Notes: generated by a model not told the origin, from the letters alone. Numbered from the stretch's first letter, positions 1 to 9,016 are shown. The stretch: DNA of 64,000 nucleotides from Methylomonas sp. AM2-LC (GCF_039904985.1 NZ_CP157005.1:1736001-1800000); one strand, 5' to 3'. A program made the numbers and translations.

Positions 1-1
1 T

Positions 2-310
2 TGCTGTGGAGAATCGGGGACCTTAGCCGTAGCACGTCCAGATATATCTACTCAGATACGCTACCGAAAAGCTAGCGAGCTTCAGGATAATACCGAAAAA
101 CTGCGCGAAGACGGCTATACAGGCCCGGTAAAAATGCTAACCTCCTGTCCTTCCTGTGTACAAGGTTTACAACGCTATAAAGGCGATGTTGATAATCTGG
201 AAGTGGATTATATTGTTGTGGAAATGGCGCAGCATATATTAGGTAAAAATTGGATGAAAGACTATATCAATCAGGCTAATCACGGCGGAATTGAACGGGT
301 GCTGGTGTAA
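2..310 (+). CDS. C-terminal end of a large FAD-linked/Fe-S oxidoreductase (partial)
   Basis: An open frame enters from the left window edge and stops with TAA at 308-310, giving about 102 residues. It begins within a CCGESGT motif, typical of the CCG cysteine-rich domain that binds an Fe-S cluster in heterodisulfide-reductase and glycolate/lactate-oxidase type proteins. A second Cys pair (LTSCPSC) follows at about residues 52-58. The combination resembles the C-terminus of the very long FAD/FMN-binding oxidoreductases (DUF3683 type) of beta- and gammaproteobacteria. The flavin part lies outside the window, so the substrate cannot be named. Confidence 0.7.
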   Translation, partial: CCGESGTLAVARPDISTQIRYRKASELQDNTEKLREDGYTGPVKMLTSCPSCVQGLQRYKGDVDNLEVDYIVVEMAQHILGKNWMKDYINQANHGGIERVLV

Positions 311-442
311 GTCGCTGGATTGAGACCAATCTTTACCATGTTAAGCGAATACTTTTTATGGGTATTCGCTTATAGATAATCAGAAAATTATTTGCTGTTT
401 TATACTCAATCACCGCTATTCACCCAGTCTGTTCGTCTAGAG

Positions 443-478
443 TCCTTCGATGCCACTCAGGAGAGCGTTATCGAAGGA
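443..478. repeat. REP-like hairpin
   Basis: TCCTTCGAT (443-451) is matched by ATCGAAGGA (470-478), a perfect 9-bp stem with an 18-base loop. It lies between the converging ends of the oxidoreductase and the small minus-strand gene. There is no T-tract, and the CCTTCGA core recurs at about 16.4 kb, so a REP-type repeat fits better than a terminator. Confidence 0.5.
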
Positions 479-604
479 TGTACAGTCTTTTTTAGGTGAT
501 AACTTACTGAAACGATAATACCAAACCCCGATTTATTCCAGCTTAAATTAGCGTCGTATAAACTGATGTAGGTATTCGCATTCTGCCTGTTGGAAATTTA
601 ATGC

Positions 605-832
605 TTAACTTTCCAAGTTATCAATTGCCGCATTTTCTTTGGCTATAGCCATATCAACGATACGTGCGCTAAGTTGTTCGTCTTCTAAAACAAGGCTAAC
701 CATAGATTCAACCACTAAACGCATTTTTAAACCATTTAATCTGGAAAATGTCTTTAACTGATCATAAGTGGGTTTATCAACGGAAATCTTTTTTCGCTCT
801 GTCTTCATACTGTCAGTTTTGTTGTCTTTCAT
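605..832 (-). CDS. Small hypothetical protein, possibly ribbon-helix-helix-like
   Basis: A 75-residue protein, Lys-rich at the N-terminus (residues 1-20) and acidic at the C-terminus. The ATG at 830-832 is clear. The core (KISVDKPTYDQLKTFSRLNG, then a hydrophobic helix ending VLEDEQ) follows the strand-helix-helix pattern of small DNA-binding proteins such as plasmid-type copy or antitoxin regulators, but no specific family is recognised. No partner toxin is seen next to it. Other frames here look non-coding. A regulatory role is only a guess. Confidence 0.5.
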   Translation of the reverse strand: MKDNKTDSMKTERKKISVDKPTYDQLKTFSRLNGLKMRLVVESMVSLVLEDEQLSARIVDMAIAKENAAIDNLES

Positions 833-1181
833 ATGTAATGGAAATTAATTCATTAAAGTTTGTGACACTAAATTTACCATTTTTAGAAAATTATTGTCAC
901 CGTGTTGATAAGATTAATGCAGTATTTTTTGTTGTAATTGAAAAAATTGCCAAAAGCAGCATTTCCATCAGGTAAAAATAATGGCAACACCGAAAGGTCA
1001 GTTGTGCAATACTTATAGTCAGTTACGCTTTACTTGGCAATAAATCTTTTAATGCATTACTGTTTTATGTCGACTGTTAGGTCGTGCAATACAACGCATC
1101 CTCTCAATTTGTCTGATATGTTTGGATTGATAGTGGGTGGTGAACAGCCATTATTAATGTTATTTAATACAGGAATCCATC
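833..1181 (+). other. Intergenic leader upstream of the Mg2+ ATPase, no gene seen
   Basis: About 350 bases of AT-rich sequence separate the divergent small gene from mgtA. Enterobacterial mgtA genes have a long Mg2+-responsive leader. I could not recognise an M-box or a proline-rich leader peptide here. An open frame on the plus strand has no convincing ribosome site and looks non-coding. Confidence 0.4.
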
Positions 1182-3728
1182 ATGCGTAAACCAGTACCTA
1201 AGATAGATTTCCCCTTTTGGCAGCTTCCCCTGGAAACGCTTTTAGAAAAGCTGGGGACCACGCCGAAAGGATTGAGCAGTCACGATGCAGAAAGCCGATT
1301 ACAAAAGTTTGGACCCAATTTAATCCATTCCGAACATAAAACGGCGTTATTATTGCAATTTTTATCTAAATTTCTCAACCCGTTAGTCATTATTCTGTTG
1401 GTTGCCAGTGTGTTTTCAGCTATTACTGGCGATGTTCCCAGCTTCATTGTAATCAGCAGTATTATCCTTATTAGCGTAACGCTAGATTTCGTGCAGGAAT
1501 ATCGCGCCGGTCAGGCCGCCGATAAGTTGCGGCAGTCTGTCAGTGTGCGTGTACAGGCTCTGCGTGATGGTAAATCTGTAGAAGTTGCGCTTGCCGATTT
1601 GGTAGAGGGCGATGTAGCGTTACTCAGTGCAGGTAATATGATTCCCTGTGATGGCCGTTTATTGGAAGCAAAAGATTTCTTTGTTAATCAAGCCTTGCTG
1701 ACTGGGGAACCTTATCCGGTTGAGAAAACAGTCGGAGAATTACCAACAGAGAAAAACGTTCTCAACGCGACCAACTCGGTATTATTGGGAACATCCGTCA
1801 TCAGTGGTTCAGCTAAAGTACTGATGTGCCGAACTGGGCAAAATACTGAGCTGGGCGAGATTGCCGACTCGTTACTGGTTAAAGCACCTATTAGCGATTT
1901 TGATGAAGGCACACGCCGTTTCGGTCTTCTGATTATGCGTTTAACCATCATCATGGTGTTATTCGTGCTGCTGGTAAATGCTTTTTTAGACAGGCCCTGG
2001 TTGGAGTCGTTTCTGTTTGCAGTGGCGCTGGCGGTTGGGTTAACACCGGAATTGTTGCCGATGGTGGTCTCTGTCACGCTGTCACGAGGTGCTATGCGCA
2101 TGGCCACCAACAAGGTGATAGTCAAGCGGCTTAGTTCTATCCAAAGCTTAGGCAGTATGGATGTATTCTGTACCGATAAAACCGGCACCCTTACAGAAGC
2201 CCGTATTCATCTGGAGCGACATCTGGATCCGTTAGGAGCTGAAAGCCAACAGGTATTGGAGTTGGCCTATTACAATAGCTTTTTTGAAACCGGGCTGAAA
2301 AGTCCGCTGGACGATGCGATTCTCGAGCATACTGAAATAAACACGACTGGCTGGCAGAAAATAGATGAAGTGTCTTTCGATTTCGAGCGTCGTCGGGTAT
2401 CGGTACTCATCGATAACGCCAACAGTCGTTTACTGGTAGTAAAAGGGGCGCCGGAAGATATTTTGCGTTTGTCGGTTAGTTATCAAACGGCAGGCAGCTC
2501 AGAAGTTCATGCTTTGACTGAAGACATTCGCCAGCAAATCAATACTCAATTCGAATCACTCAGTAAAGAAGGCTTTCGCGTATTAGGCATCGCCTCGCGG
2601 CAGGTAGGCAAAGAACACAGTCATGCTGTGCTCAGCGATGAAATTGAACTGGTCTTTGCCGGTTTTGCCGCCTTTCTCGATCCTCCCAAAGAGAGTGCCA
2701 GACAAGCCCTGATTGCCTTGGCCAACGATAGAGTGGCTGTCAAAATTATCACTGGCGATAACGAACTGGTTACTCAACATGTTTGTGCCAAGCTCGGCGT
2801 TACCGTTACCGGCATGCTTAATGGTATCGATATCGAAAAGCTGGATGATATGGCGCTAGCGGTGCGTGTAGAGCAAGTCAACTTGTTCTGCCGGGTAACT
2901 CCAGCACAGAAAAATCGTATTATTTTGGCCTTAAAACGGCGCGGTCATGTGGTTGGTTATTTAGGCGATGGCATCAACGACGCGCCTTCGCTGCATTCTG
3001 CCGATGTGGGTATTTCGGTGGACAGTGCGGTAGATGTGGCAAAAGCCGCTGCCGATATGATCCTTTTAGAGCAGGATCTGGGCGTACTTCACGCGGGTGT
3101 ATTGGAAGGTCGACGCACCTTTGGAAATATCATGAAATATATCATGATGGGTACCAGCTCTAATTTCGGCAATATGTTCAGCATGGCAGGAGCTTCTTTA
3201 TTTTTGCCATTCCTGCCAATGCTACCTCTGCAAATACTGCTGAACAATCTGCTTTACGACATTTCCGAACTACCTATCCCGCTAGATAGAGTCGATGACG
3301 ATTATTTAAGTCATCCCCGCCATTGGGATATGAACTTCATCCGCAATTTTATGCTGACCGTAGGGCCTATCAGTTCTATTTTCGACTTCCTGACCTTTTA
3401 TATTTTATTAACAGTGTTCCATGCCGATCAGGCGCTTTTCCACACAGGCTGGTTTATCGAATCAATGGCCACACAGGTACTGGTTATTTTCATTATCCGC
3501 ACCCGCAAAAATCCTTTTAAAAGCACCCCCAACATCTGGCTAGTCTTTTTTGCCCTGTCAGTGGTGGCAACCGCTATCCTATTACCGTTTACACCAGCGG
3601 CAACCTATCTTGGTTTTGTGGTACCACCCGCCTTCTTTTTCTTGGTGCTATCTGGAATGGTATTAGTTTACTTACTGATGGTTGAAGCAATAAAACAGTG
3701 GTTTTTCAGGCGTTTGGTGGTGGAGTGA
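1182..3728 (+). CDS. mgtA: Magnesium-translocating P-type ATPase (MgtA/MgtB, P3B type)
   Basis: An 848-residue inner-membrane pump that imports Mg2+ with ATP hydrolysis. Length fits the family (about 860-900). An N-terminal cation-ATPase domain is followed by membrane segments at about residues 65-105. Then come the actuator loop (LLTGEP near 172), membrane segments at 250-300, the phosphorylated Asp in DKTGTLTEA near 332, and the hinge GDGINDAPS near 595. The C-terminal membrane domain starts at about 645. The conserved SSNFGNMFSM stretch typical of P3B Mg2+ pumps is present. The ATG at 1182 follows AGGAATCC. No mgtC or mgtR is adjacent. A general cation ATPase is the alternative. Confidence 0.93.
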   Translation: MRKPVPKIDFPFWQLPLETLLEKLGTTPKGLSSHDAESRLQKFGPNLIHSEHKTALLLQFLSKFLNPLVIILLVASVFSAITGDVPSFIVISSIILISVTLDFVQEYRAGQAADKLRQSVSVRVQALRDGKSVEVALADLVEGDVALLSAGNMIPCDGRLLEAKDFFVNQALLTGEPYPVEKTVGELPTEKNVLNATNSVLLGTSVISGSAKVLMCRTGQNTELGEIADSLLVKAPISDFDEGTRRFGLLIMRLTIIMVLFVLLVNAFLDRPWLESFLFAVALAVGLTPELLPMVVSVTLSRGAMRMATNKVIVKRLSSIQSLGSMDVFCTDKTGTLTEARIHLERHLDPLGAESQQVLELAYYNSFFETGLKSPLDDAILEHTEINTTGWQKIDEVSFDFERRRVSVLIDNANSRLLVVKGAPEDILRLSVSYQTAGSSEVHALTEDIRQQINTQFESLSKEGFRVLGIASRQVGKEHSHAVLSDEIELVFAGFAAFLDPPKESARQALIALANDRVAVKIITGDNELVTQHVCAKLGVTVTGMLNGIDIEKLDDMALAVRVEQVNLFCRVTPAQKNRIILALKRRGHVVGYLGDGINDAPSLHSADVGISVDSAVDVAKAAADMILLEQDLGVLHAGVLEGRRTFGNIMKYIMMGTSSNFGNMFSMAGASLFLPFLPMLPLQILLNNLLYDISELPIPLDRVDDDYLSHPRHWDMNFIRNFMLTVGPISSIFDFLTFYILLTVFHADQALFHTGWFIESMATQVLVIFIIRTRKNPFKSTPNIWLVFFALSVVATAILLPFTPAATYLGFVVPPAFFFLVLSGMVLVYLLMVEAIKQWFFRRLVVE

Positions 3729-3789
3729 GGGCAGTTGGCTAAGTCGCGGTTCGATTCTTACTATCCATGCTAGTTGAGTAGTTTAGTAG

Positions 3790-3816
3790 GATGTGCCAAC
3801 CAACGGGCGGCGCATC
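3790..3816. repeat. REP-like palindrome after mgtA
   Basis: GATGTGCC (3790-3797) pairs with GGCGCATC (3809-3816), with one G-U pair. It sits in a stretch of the form TAGGATG...GCGCATCAATCGAA, locally GC-richer than its surroundings. This resembles the dispersed palindromes common in intergenic regions of methanotroph genomes. Copy number elsewhere cannot be judged here. Confidence 0.4.
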
Positions 3817-4015
3817 AATCGAATTCAATACCCTCAATATCAGGCGGGATTATGTTCCCTCAGTTTCTTGGATAAATCCCTTTTTCTACATAACGGTGAT
3901 AACTTGAATACAGCCAATCTTGCATCCTACTGCGCTCAATAAAAATTATTGGCAAAGATTGCCAAAATGTGGGAAAAGTAACCAATGACTATGTCCTGGA
4001 ATAGGAGAACTTATT

Positions 4016-4264
4016 ATGGCTACAATGAACATTTCTATCCCAGACCCCATGAAAGATTGGGTGCAATCCCAAGTAGATACTGGAGCTTATTCAAATACAA
4101 GTGATTATGTGCGCGACTTAATCCGCCAAGACCAAAATCATCGTAGTAAGCTAGAAGCTTTACAGGCAGCTATCACTGTTGGAATAGAAAGCGGCATAAG
4201 TAATAAATCGTTTGATCAAATCATTGAGCAAGTACGTCATAAATTGAAAAGCGATAATACATGA
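4016..4264 (+). CDS. parD: ParD-family type II antitoxin
   Basis: An 82-residue protein with the classic ParD layout. The N-terminal ribbon-helix-helix DNA-binding part reads MNISIPDPMKDWVQSQVDTG and is followed by YSNTSDYVRDLIRQDQ. A toxin-binding tail with the KLEALQAAI pattern follows. The ATG is preceded by AGGAGAAC at good spacing. Its stop overlaps the ATG of a parE remnant (4261), the usual parDE arrangement, but that toxin is broken, so this is probably an orphan antitoxin. It may still bind its own promoter or neutralise ParE toxins encoded elsewhere. Confidence 0.88.
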   Translation: MATMNISIPDPMKDWVQSQVDTGAYSNTSDYVRDLIRQDQNHRSKLEALQAAITVGIESGISNKSFDQIIEQVRHKLKSDNT

Positions 4265-4362
4265 GCTTGTATGTATTTTCTACAGAAGCTGAAAATGATT
4301 TCCTCTTTCTCTTTCTCTTTGTTATAGAAATGAGGATATATAGCTTTTATTTTATCGGCTAA
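4261..4362 (+). pseudogene. ParE toxin remnant
   Basis: Translation begins in the overlap ATGA with parD and reads MSLYVFSTEAENDF, a good ParE N-terminus. It then runs into a low-complexity CTCTTT tandem (about 4298-4320) and an abnormal hydrophobic tail, stopping at 4360-4362 after 33 residues. ParE toxins are about 95-100 residues, so helix 2 and the whole beta-sheet core are missing. The pyrimidine-rich slippage tract is a likely site of the damage. Confidence 0.7.
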
Positions 4363-4414
4363 GCATCCCATAGTCATATCCAATCAGGCTATCTTGTTAA
4401 ATTAGCTTAAACGG

Positions 4415-4519
4415 CTAACGATAAATATCTGTACGGTGACCAATTTCAACTACGAAAATAATCAGTGTGTTGTCCTTGGTCTGACAAATCAACCGATAGA
4501 GGTCATTCTAGTCGCCCCA
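4415..4519 (-). pseudogene. RelE-type toxin C-terminal fragment
   Basis: Read on the minus strand, the last 30 codons give DLYRLICQTKDNTLIIFVVE followed by IGHRTDIYR and a stop at 4415-4417. This is the characteristic C-terminus of RelE mRNA interferases (YRLIY...VLVVEVGHRREVY). Upstream WGD is followed by an in-frame TAG (4508-4510), and no N-terminal half is present. It is a fossil and cannot make a toxin. No RelB antitoxin is next to it. Confidence 0.7.
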
Positions 4520-4611
4520 CCTGTGTGGTTTTTGATAAGCTAGCTGAAAATAGTTACGTTTAAATGTGGTCTGTGCCTAATATTACTTAAAAGATCTCAA
4601 TACAGTCCTTG

Positions 4612-4728
4612 TTATCGATCATCAACGCTTTCAATCCCAATTAGCGTAATTTGTGTGGAATCGGGATAGCAATTTTGAATAAATGGAATAATGCGTCGTG
4701 ACAGATTTTCATCCAGCAGCAATTTCAT
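4612..4728 (-). pseudogene. DUF5615 PIN-like toxin, truncated
   Basis: The frame starts with ATG at 4726-4728, overlapping the stop of the DUF433 gene (ATGA). It reads MKLLLDENLSRRIIPFIQ and ends in TAA after 38 residues (TLIGIESVDDR). DUF5615 proteins are about 110-120 residues. The MKxLLDENLS start with its catalytic-type Asp-Glu is intact, but two thirds of the PIN-like fold is missing. The DUF433-DUF5615 order and overlap are those of a known toxin-antitoxin arrangement, so this toxin is probably dead. Confidence 0.75.
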
Positions 4729-4958
4729 AATGCGTTAATAGCCAATGATTGACGTTCTCTGTCAGCGGCGAACAATAAGCTGGCGGTAATATCATTGCTA
4801 TTGAGTTCAGGGAAGTTATCAATAATTTCTTCCCTGCTTATGCCATCGGCTAACCAGGTAAGCACATCATAAACTGTAATTCGCAAACCTCTTATGCAAG
4901 GCTTACCGCCACACTTGCCAGGTTCAAGGGTAATGATATTGTGATAATCGATAGCCAT
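4725..4958 (-). CDS. DUF433 antitoxin
   Basis: A 77-residue DUF433 protein with the diagnostic CGGKPCIRGLRITVYDVL motif at about residues 16-33 and GISREEIIDNFPELN at 39-53. DUF433 proteins are winged-helix antitoxins encoded immediately upstream of DUF5615 PIN-like toxins. Start ATG at 4956-4958 follows GAAGGAGCAAAT, a strong ribosome site. It is intact, while its partner is truncated after 38 codons. Its own promoter should lie in 4959-5100, between it and yicC. Confidence 0.88.
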   Translation of the reverse strand: MAIDYHNIITLEPGKCGGKPCIRGLRITVYDVLTWLADGISREEIIDNFPELNSNDITASLLFAADRERQSLAINAL

Positions 4959-5139
4959 ATTTGCTCCTTCGCGACTATCATTAAAGTTGTATGCTATTCA
5001 TTTAACTTATAAATACCTTTAAATCATAAATCAGCGCTATTCGGGTAGCTGTTTCGTTAATAAAGCTAACCAGTGTAAATACATCACTAAATCTCAGTAT
5101 AGTATGCCAGTGGTACACTGTCTTATATAGCTCAAAACA

Positions 5140-6003
5140 TCATTCAATATTCTGAATCTGCTCCCGCATCTGCTCAATCAATACTTTCAATTCAATCGAA
5201 ATCTGTGTCATTTCCCGGTCTGCGGATTTAGAGCCTAAGGTATTTGCCTCGCGGTTCATCTCTTGCATCAAAAAATCTAAACGTCGCCCCACAGGCTCGG
5301 CTTGTTTTAGACTATGCAACAGTTCAGTAACGTGGGTTTCCAGTCTATCCAATTCTTCATCAACATCCATTTTGTGCGCCAATAACACCAATTCCTGTTC
5401 CAGGCGCTCAAAATTAGGATCGGCGACCAATTCTGCCACACGCGCAGTGAGTTTAGTACGTACATTGCTCAATACCTCTGGCATACGTAGTCTTGCAGAC
5501 TCAATCAGTTGCCGCATTTTATGACTACGGTCTATCAGTAATTCAGCCAGTTGCTGGCCCTCGCGGCTTCGGGTTTTCAGTAAAATGTCCAGGGTCGATT
5601 CCAGCATCTTGATAATGGCTTGCTGAATAAGCTGTTTGTCTGTTTCGGTTTCCTGTTGTACGCCAGGGAATGCCAGCACTTCCAATGCCGAAAAAGAGCG
5701 CGGTTTGGACATTGCTTTCTCAATTTGGCGGGTAGCCGCTAATAATTTATCGATAATGTCCGTGTTGACAGCAAATGTCTGCGCACTGGCTTGTTTCTTA
5801 TAATTAATCGTGCAGTCTATTTTGCCGCGTTTCAATTTTTCAGAAATTAGGCGCCGCACATCAGTTTCTGCATACTTTAAGCGTTCGGGCAGTTTGATGC
5901 TGATATCGCTATAGCGATGATTGACAGAGCGAAGTTCGCACAAAATAACCAAGTTATCCACTGCAATTTCGCCGTCTGCAAAAGCCGTCATGCTTTTTAT
6001 CAT
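5140..6003 (-). CDS. yicC: YicC family endoribonuclease
   Basis: A 287-residue protein of the YicC/YloC family, about the usual length. The N-terminus MIKSMTAFA is the family signature, with ELRSVNHRY at about residues 28-36 and the C-terminal DUF1732 motif QEMNREANTLGSKS at about 245-258. E. coli YicC is a metal-dependent RNase implicated in degrading the small RNA RyhB. It stands alone here, with an upstream region of about 180 bp shared with the divergent kinase gene. In many proteobacteria it neighbours gmk or rph, which are absent here. Confidence 0.92.
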   Translation of the reverse strand: MIKSMTAFADGEIAVDNLVILCELRSVNHRYSDISIKLPERLKYAETDVRRLISEKLKRGKIDCTINYKKQASAQTFAVNTDIIDKLLAATRQIEKAMSKPRSFSALEVLAFPGVQQETETDKQLIQQAIIKMLESTLDILLKTRSREGQQLAELLIDRSHKMRQLIESARLRMPEVLSNVRTKLTARVAELVADPNFERLEQELVLLAHKMDVDEELDRLETHVTELLHSLKQAEPVGRRLDFLMQEMNREANTLGSKSADREMTQISIELKVLIEQMREQIQNIE

Positions 6004-6183
6004 TTTTCACCTAAATAAGTAATATACTAACAGCGCTCTTGTACTGAATTTCAGTCATCAAAAGTTGTTTGTTAATTTAAAATTGAAACGAAGTAAACCC
6101 AAAACAGTTCTTAACGAATTGCCATACATTTAAATCCCAACATTTGCTTAGCTATGACCTACATGCGATTCGCCTAAATTACT

Positions 6184-7092
6184 ATGCTAAAACCCAGAGG
6201 ATCAGAAAGTAATCATAAACGGAGCTATCATCTCAAAGTAGGGACTATTATAGATCAGTACATCATTGAACGGGAGTTTGCACGCGGCGGTTTCAGTTCT
6301 GTGTATTTGGCCAGACAGCAAAAAGATCAAACCCAAGTGCTGATTAAAGAGTATCTGCCGAATAAACTGGCACATCGTGCCTGGAATAATTTAGTGGTGC
6401 CTAATAATCCCGCCAGCAGAATATTGTTTTTGCAGGGTCGTGGTCTGTTTTTTGAAGAAGCCAAGGTATTGGCTACTTTAAAGCATCCCAATATCGTAGA
6501 TGTAATTAGTTTTTTTAAGGCCAATGATACGGTATATTTGGTGATGATTTATGATTATGGTATTACGTTGGATAAAATTTTGCTCGGACACTCCGAGCTA
6601 ATTAGCGAGGTGTTTCTGTGTACTGTATTTCGACGCTTGTTAGCAGGTGTTGATTTTATGCATCAGCGCAAATTATTACATCTTGATATTAAGCCTGCCA
6701 ATATTCTTATTCGCCCGGATAACAATCCCTTGCTGCTGGATTTTGGTGCTATTCGTTATTTTTCCCAACAAAAACAAAAGCCACTGTCCAAAGTCGTGAC
6801 AAATGGCTTTTCCCCGGTCGAACAATATGACACACATGGGCAAATTGGCCCTTGGACAGATATTTATTCGGTGGGTGCTAGTATGCGTGCCTGTATGGAT
6901 GGTAAAGCCCCACAGTCGTCTTTAGATAGGCTTAAATACGATGAAATGCAGAGTGCTACCGTCTTGCATAGAAAAAAATATCCAGAATATTTGCTTAAAG
7001 CGGTGGATTGGGCAATGGCTTTGCAAGCTAAAGATCGCCCGCAATCCGTTGCTCAATTCCTGCAAGCTATAGATCCAGACCTAAAACGCTGA
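6184..7092 (+). CDS. Serine/threonine protein kinase
   Basis: A 302-residue soluble Hanks-type kinase with no transmembrane or PASTA part. Visible motifs are the glycine loop REFARGGFSSVYLAR (about 30-44) and the ATP-binding Lys in VLIKEYLP. The catalytic loop LHLDIKPANILI (about 160) has Leu in place of the usual Arg of HRD. DFG is in LLDFGAIR, and the activation segment ends in GFSPVEQY. The Leu substitution marks a non-RD kinase, often regulated without loop phosphorylation. It has no neighbouring phosphatase or FHA protein, so its targets are unknown. Confidence 0.88.
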   Translation: MLKPRGSESNHKRSYHLKVGTIIDQYIIEREFARGGFSSVYLARQQKDQTQVLIKEYLPNKLAHRAWNNLVVPNNPASRILFLQGRGLFFEEAKVLATLKHPNIVDVISFFKANDTVYLVMIYDYGITLDKILLGHSELISEVFLCTVFRRLLAGVDFMHQRKLLHLDIKPANILIRPDNNPLLLDFGAIRYFSQQKQKPLSKVVTNGFSPVEQYDTHGQIGPWTDIYSVGASMRACMDGKAPQSSLDRLKYDEMQSATVLHRKKYPEYLLKAVDWAMALQAKDRPQSVAQFLQAIDPDLKR

Positions 7093-7116
7093 TCAAGATA
7101 AAAAAATCAGTAACAT

Positions 7117-7665
7117 TTATTCTCTAACGGGTCTTTTTTCAAGTTTACGCTGTAAGGTACGGCGATGCATATTCAATGCTCTGGCCGCGGCCGAAATATT
7201 GCCATCGTGTTGCATTAACACTTTTTGCAGATGTTCCCACTCTAGACGCTTAACCGATAAAGGGTTATCGCTAATCGCAACCGAGGTATCTCCTTCGTTC
7301 TTATGTAATGCATTGACAATTTCGTCGGCATTGGCGGGTTTGGTTAAGTAGTGAATGGCGCCCAGTTTAATCGCTTCAACAGCAGTGGCGATACTGGCAA
7401 AGCCAGTTAGCATAACTATCTGCGTGTTGGAATCCAGGGAAATCAGTTTTTTAACCATTTCTAAACCCGATTCAAAACCTATGCGCAAATCAATTACCGC
7501 GTATTCTGGTTCTGTCTGTTCTGCCAATTGTATGGCTGTGCTGACATCATTGGCGATAGCCACTTGAAAATTACGTTTTTCCAAAGCCTGTTTCAGGACG
7601 TTACAAAAGGTGACATCATCATCCACTAGCAGTAATTGAGGCTTATCCATAGTTAATGTGTTCAT
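7117..7665 (-). CDS. regA: RegA/PrrA-type redox response regulator
   Basis: A 182-residue two-domain regulator. The receiver (residues 8-125) has the phospho-acceptor Asp in YAVIDLRIG and a Lys in HYLTKPA. A Fis-like helix-turn-helix follows at the C-terminus (HDGNISAAARALNMHRRTLQ). The size and the short linker are those of RegA/PrrA/RoxR, the global redox regulators of respiration and carbon fixation. Its start overlaps the end of the RegB-like kinase gene by about 23 bases, so the pair is translationally coupled. Likely targets include terminal oxidases, but none can be assigned here. Confidence 0.9.
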   Translation of the reverse strand: MNTLTMDKPQLLLVDDDVTFCNVLKQALEKRNFQVAIANDVSTAIQLAEQTEPEYAVIDLRIGFESGLEMVKKLISLDSNTQIVMLTGFASIATAVEAIKLGAIHYLTKPANADEIVNALHKNEGDTSVAISDNPLSVKRLEWEHLQKVLMQHDGNISAAARALNMHRRTLQRKLEKRPVRE

Positions 7666-9016
7666 CTAAACTCTCCGTTGTTAAGAGTGGCAAGCTGATA
7701 GCTACACTGGCACCACCCGATTCAATATTGCTAAATGTTATTTTACCGCCTATCCGCTTGATAGTGGTATAGGTTAAAAATAAACCAACGCCCATGCCTT
7801 GTTTGTTACTTTTGACGGGTTTATGACCAGCAAAATCAATCAACTCATCAGGAAGTCCTGTACCAAAGTCTTTAATTTCTAAATTTAATTGCCATTCATC
7901 CCAATTTACATGGAACTCTATACCTTTGTCTGCAGGCGTTGCTTCGGCAGCATTATTAAGAATATTAATAATGGAATGGGTAATGGTGCGTTCAGCAATA
8001 ATTTCGGCACCAATATTCACATTTGGTGAAATAAATAATTTAAGCTTGGTTGACACTTTGTGGGTTCGCCATTGATTGAGAACTTCATCAATGTATTCGC
8101 TTACCAACATTACTTTACCTGACTCTGCACGCATTTCGCCCGATGAAGCGGACATGACTGCTAAAGCTTGTTTGCAGCGATCCAATTGTTGCTGCACAAT
8201 CATAAGTTTCTGATGCATCTCTGGAAAATGCCGAGAAGGCAATTCTTCGCTCATTTCATGAGTGAGTATAGCAATGGTTCCCAGGGGGGTACCCATGTCA
8301 TGGGCTGCACTAGCGGCTAGTGTCGCTAATGATACGATTTTTTCATCCCGTAATGCACTCTCGCGGGCTTCGGCCAGGTTACGTTCTCGCTCACGCAAGG
8401 TCTTTGATAAAGCAACCACAAAAAATGCTACCAAACCTGCGCTAAATACAAAACCGAACCACATGCCCAAAACATGTAAATTAAAATATCGACGATCATC
8501 CATCAGATGTGATTGTAAGATCATTTCGGGAGTCATTTCACTGATAGGCTCGTGCATCATATGCGGCTCAACAATCGGCAAAGAGATATGGTAGGTAATT
8601 AATACGGTATAAATACATGAAGTGATGATCACCATATTCCAGGCATAAGCCTGTGGAAGCATGATGGCGGTAATAATCAAGGGTAGTAAAAATATCCAGG
8701 CAAGTGGGTTTGAAGCGCCTCCAGTCAGATACAGCAGATACGCTAAGGCCAGAACATCCATGCAAATTTGTGAAAATATTTCGTGTTCTGTCACTTCTTC
8801 AGAGGTGCGTAAACGCAGCCAAGTATAGAGATTAAGCATGGAAATGGCGAAAATGGCCATCCATAACTGATTTTGCGGCAAATCAATGCTCAGTCCGTTA
8901 GTGGCTATAAAAACGGTTAAAGTGACGATAAATAACATCAGGTTTCTAAGAATATAAAGCCATCTTAGATTTTCGCGAATGGAAATCTGTGTTTTGGGGA
9001 GTAATTGGGTAAACAT
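7643..9016 (-). CDS. regB: RegB/PrrB-type redox sensor histidine kinase
   Basis: A 457-residue kinase with about six membrane helices in residues 20-215, then the H-box AASAAHDMGTPLGTI (His near 241), and N and G boxes towards the end. Two RegB hallmarks are visible. A GGASNPL motif near residue 102 corresponds to the quinone-binding GGxxNPF. A Cys in QQLDRCKQAL (near 276) corresponds to the redox-active Cys of RegB. Together they support sensing of quinone pool and cytoplasmic redox state. It is co-transcribed with regA, with overlapping ends. Confidence 0.9.
   Translation of the reverse strand: MFTQLLPKTQISIRENLRWLYILRNLMLFIVTLTVFIATNGLSIDLPQNQLWMAIFAISMLNLYTWLRLRTSEEVTEHEIFSQICMDVLALAYLLYLTGGASNPLAWIFLLPLIITAIMLPQAYAWNMVIITSCIYTVLITYHISLPIVEPHMMHEPISEMTPEMILQSHLMDDRRYFNLHVLGMWFGFVFSAGLVAFFVVALSKTLRERERNLAEARESALRDEKIVSLATLAASAAHDMGTPLGTIAILTHEMSEELPSRHFPEMHQKLMIVQQQLDRCKQALAVMSASSGEMRAESGKVMLVSEYIDEVLNQWRTHKVSTKLKLFISPNVNIGAEIIAERTITHSIINILNNAAEATPADKGIEFHVNWDEWQLNLEIKDFGTGLPDELIDFAGHKPVKSNKQGMGVGLFLTYTTIKRIGGKITFSNIESGGASVAISLPLLTTESLDEHINYG

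Noticed and set aside
833..1181. Possible Mg2+ riboswitch upstream of mgtA
   Set aside because: No M-box core or proline-rich leader peptide could be recognised; only the position is suggestive.
3745..3770. A GGTTCGATTC stretch resembling a tRNA T-arm after mgtA
   Set aside because: No pairing stem around it and no D-arm or anticodon arm upstream; not a tRNA or attachment site I can support.
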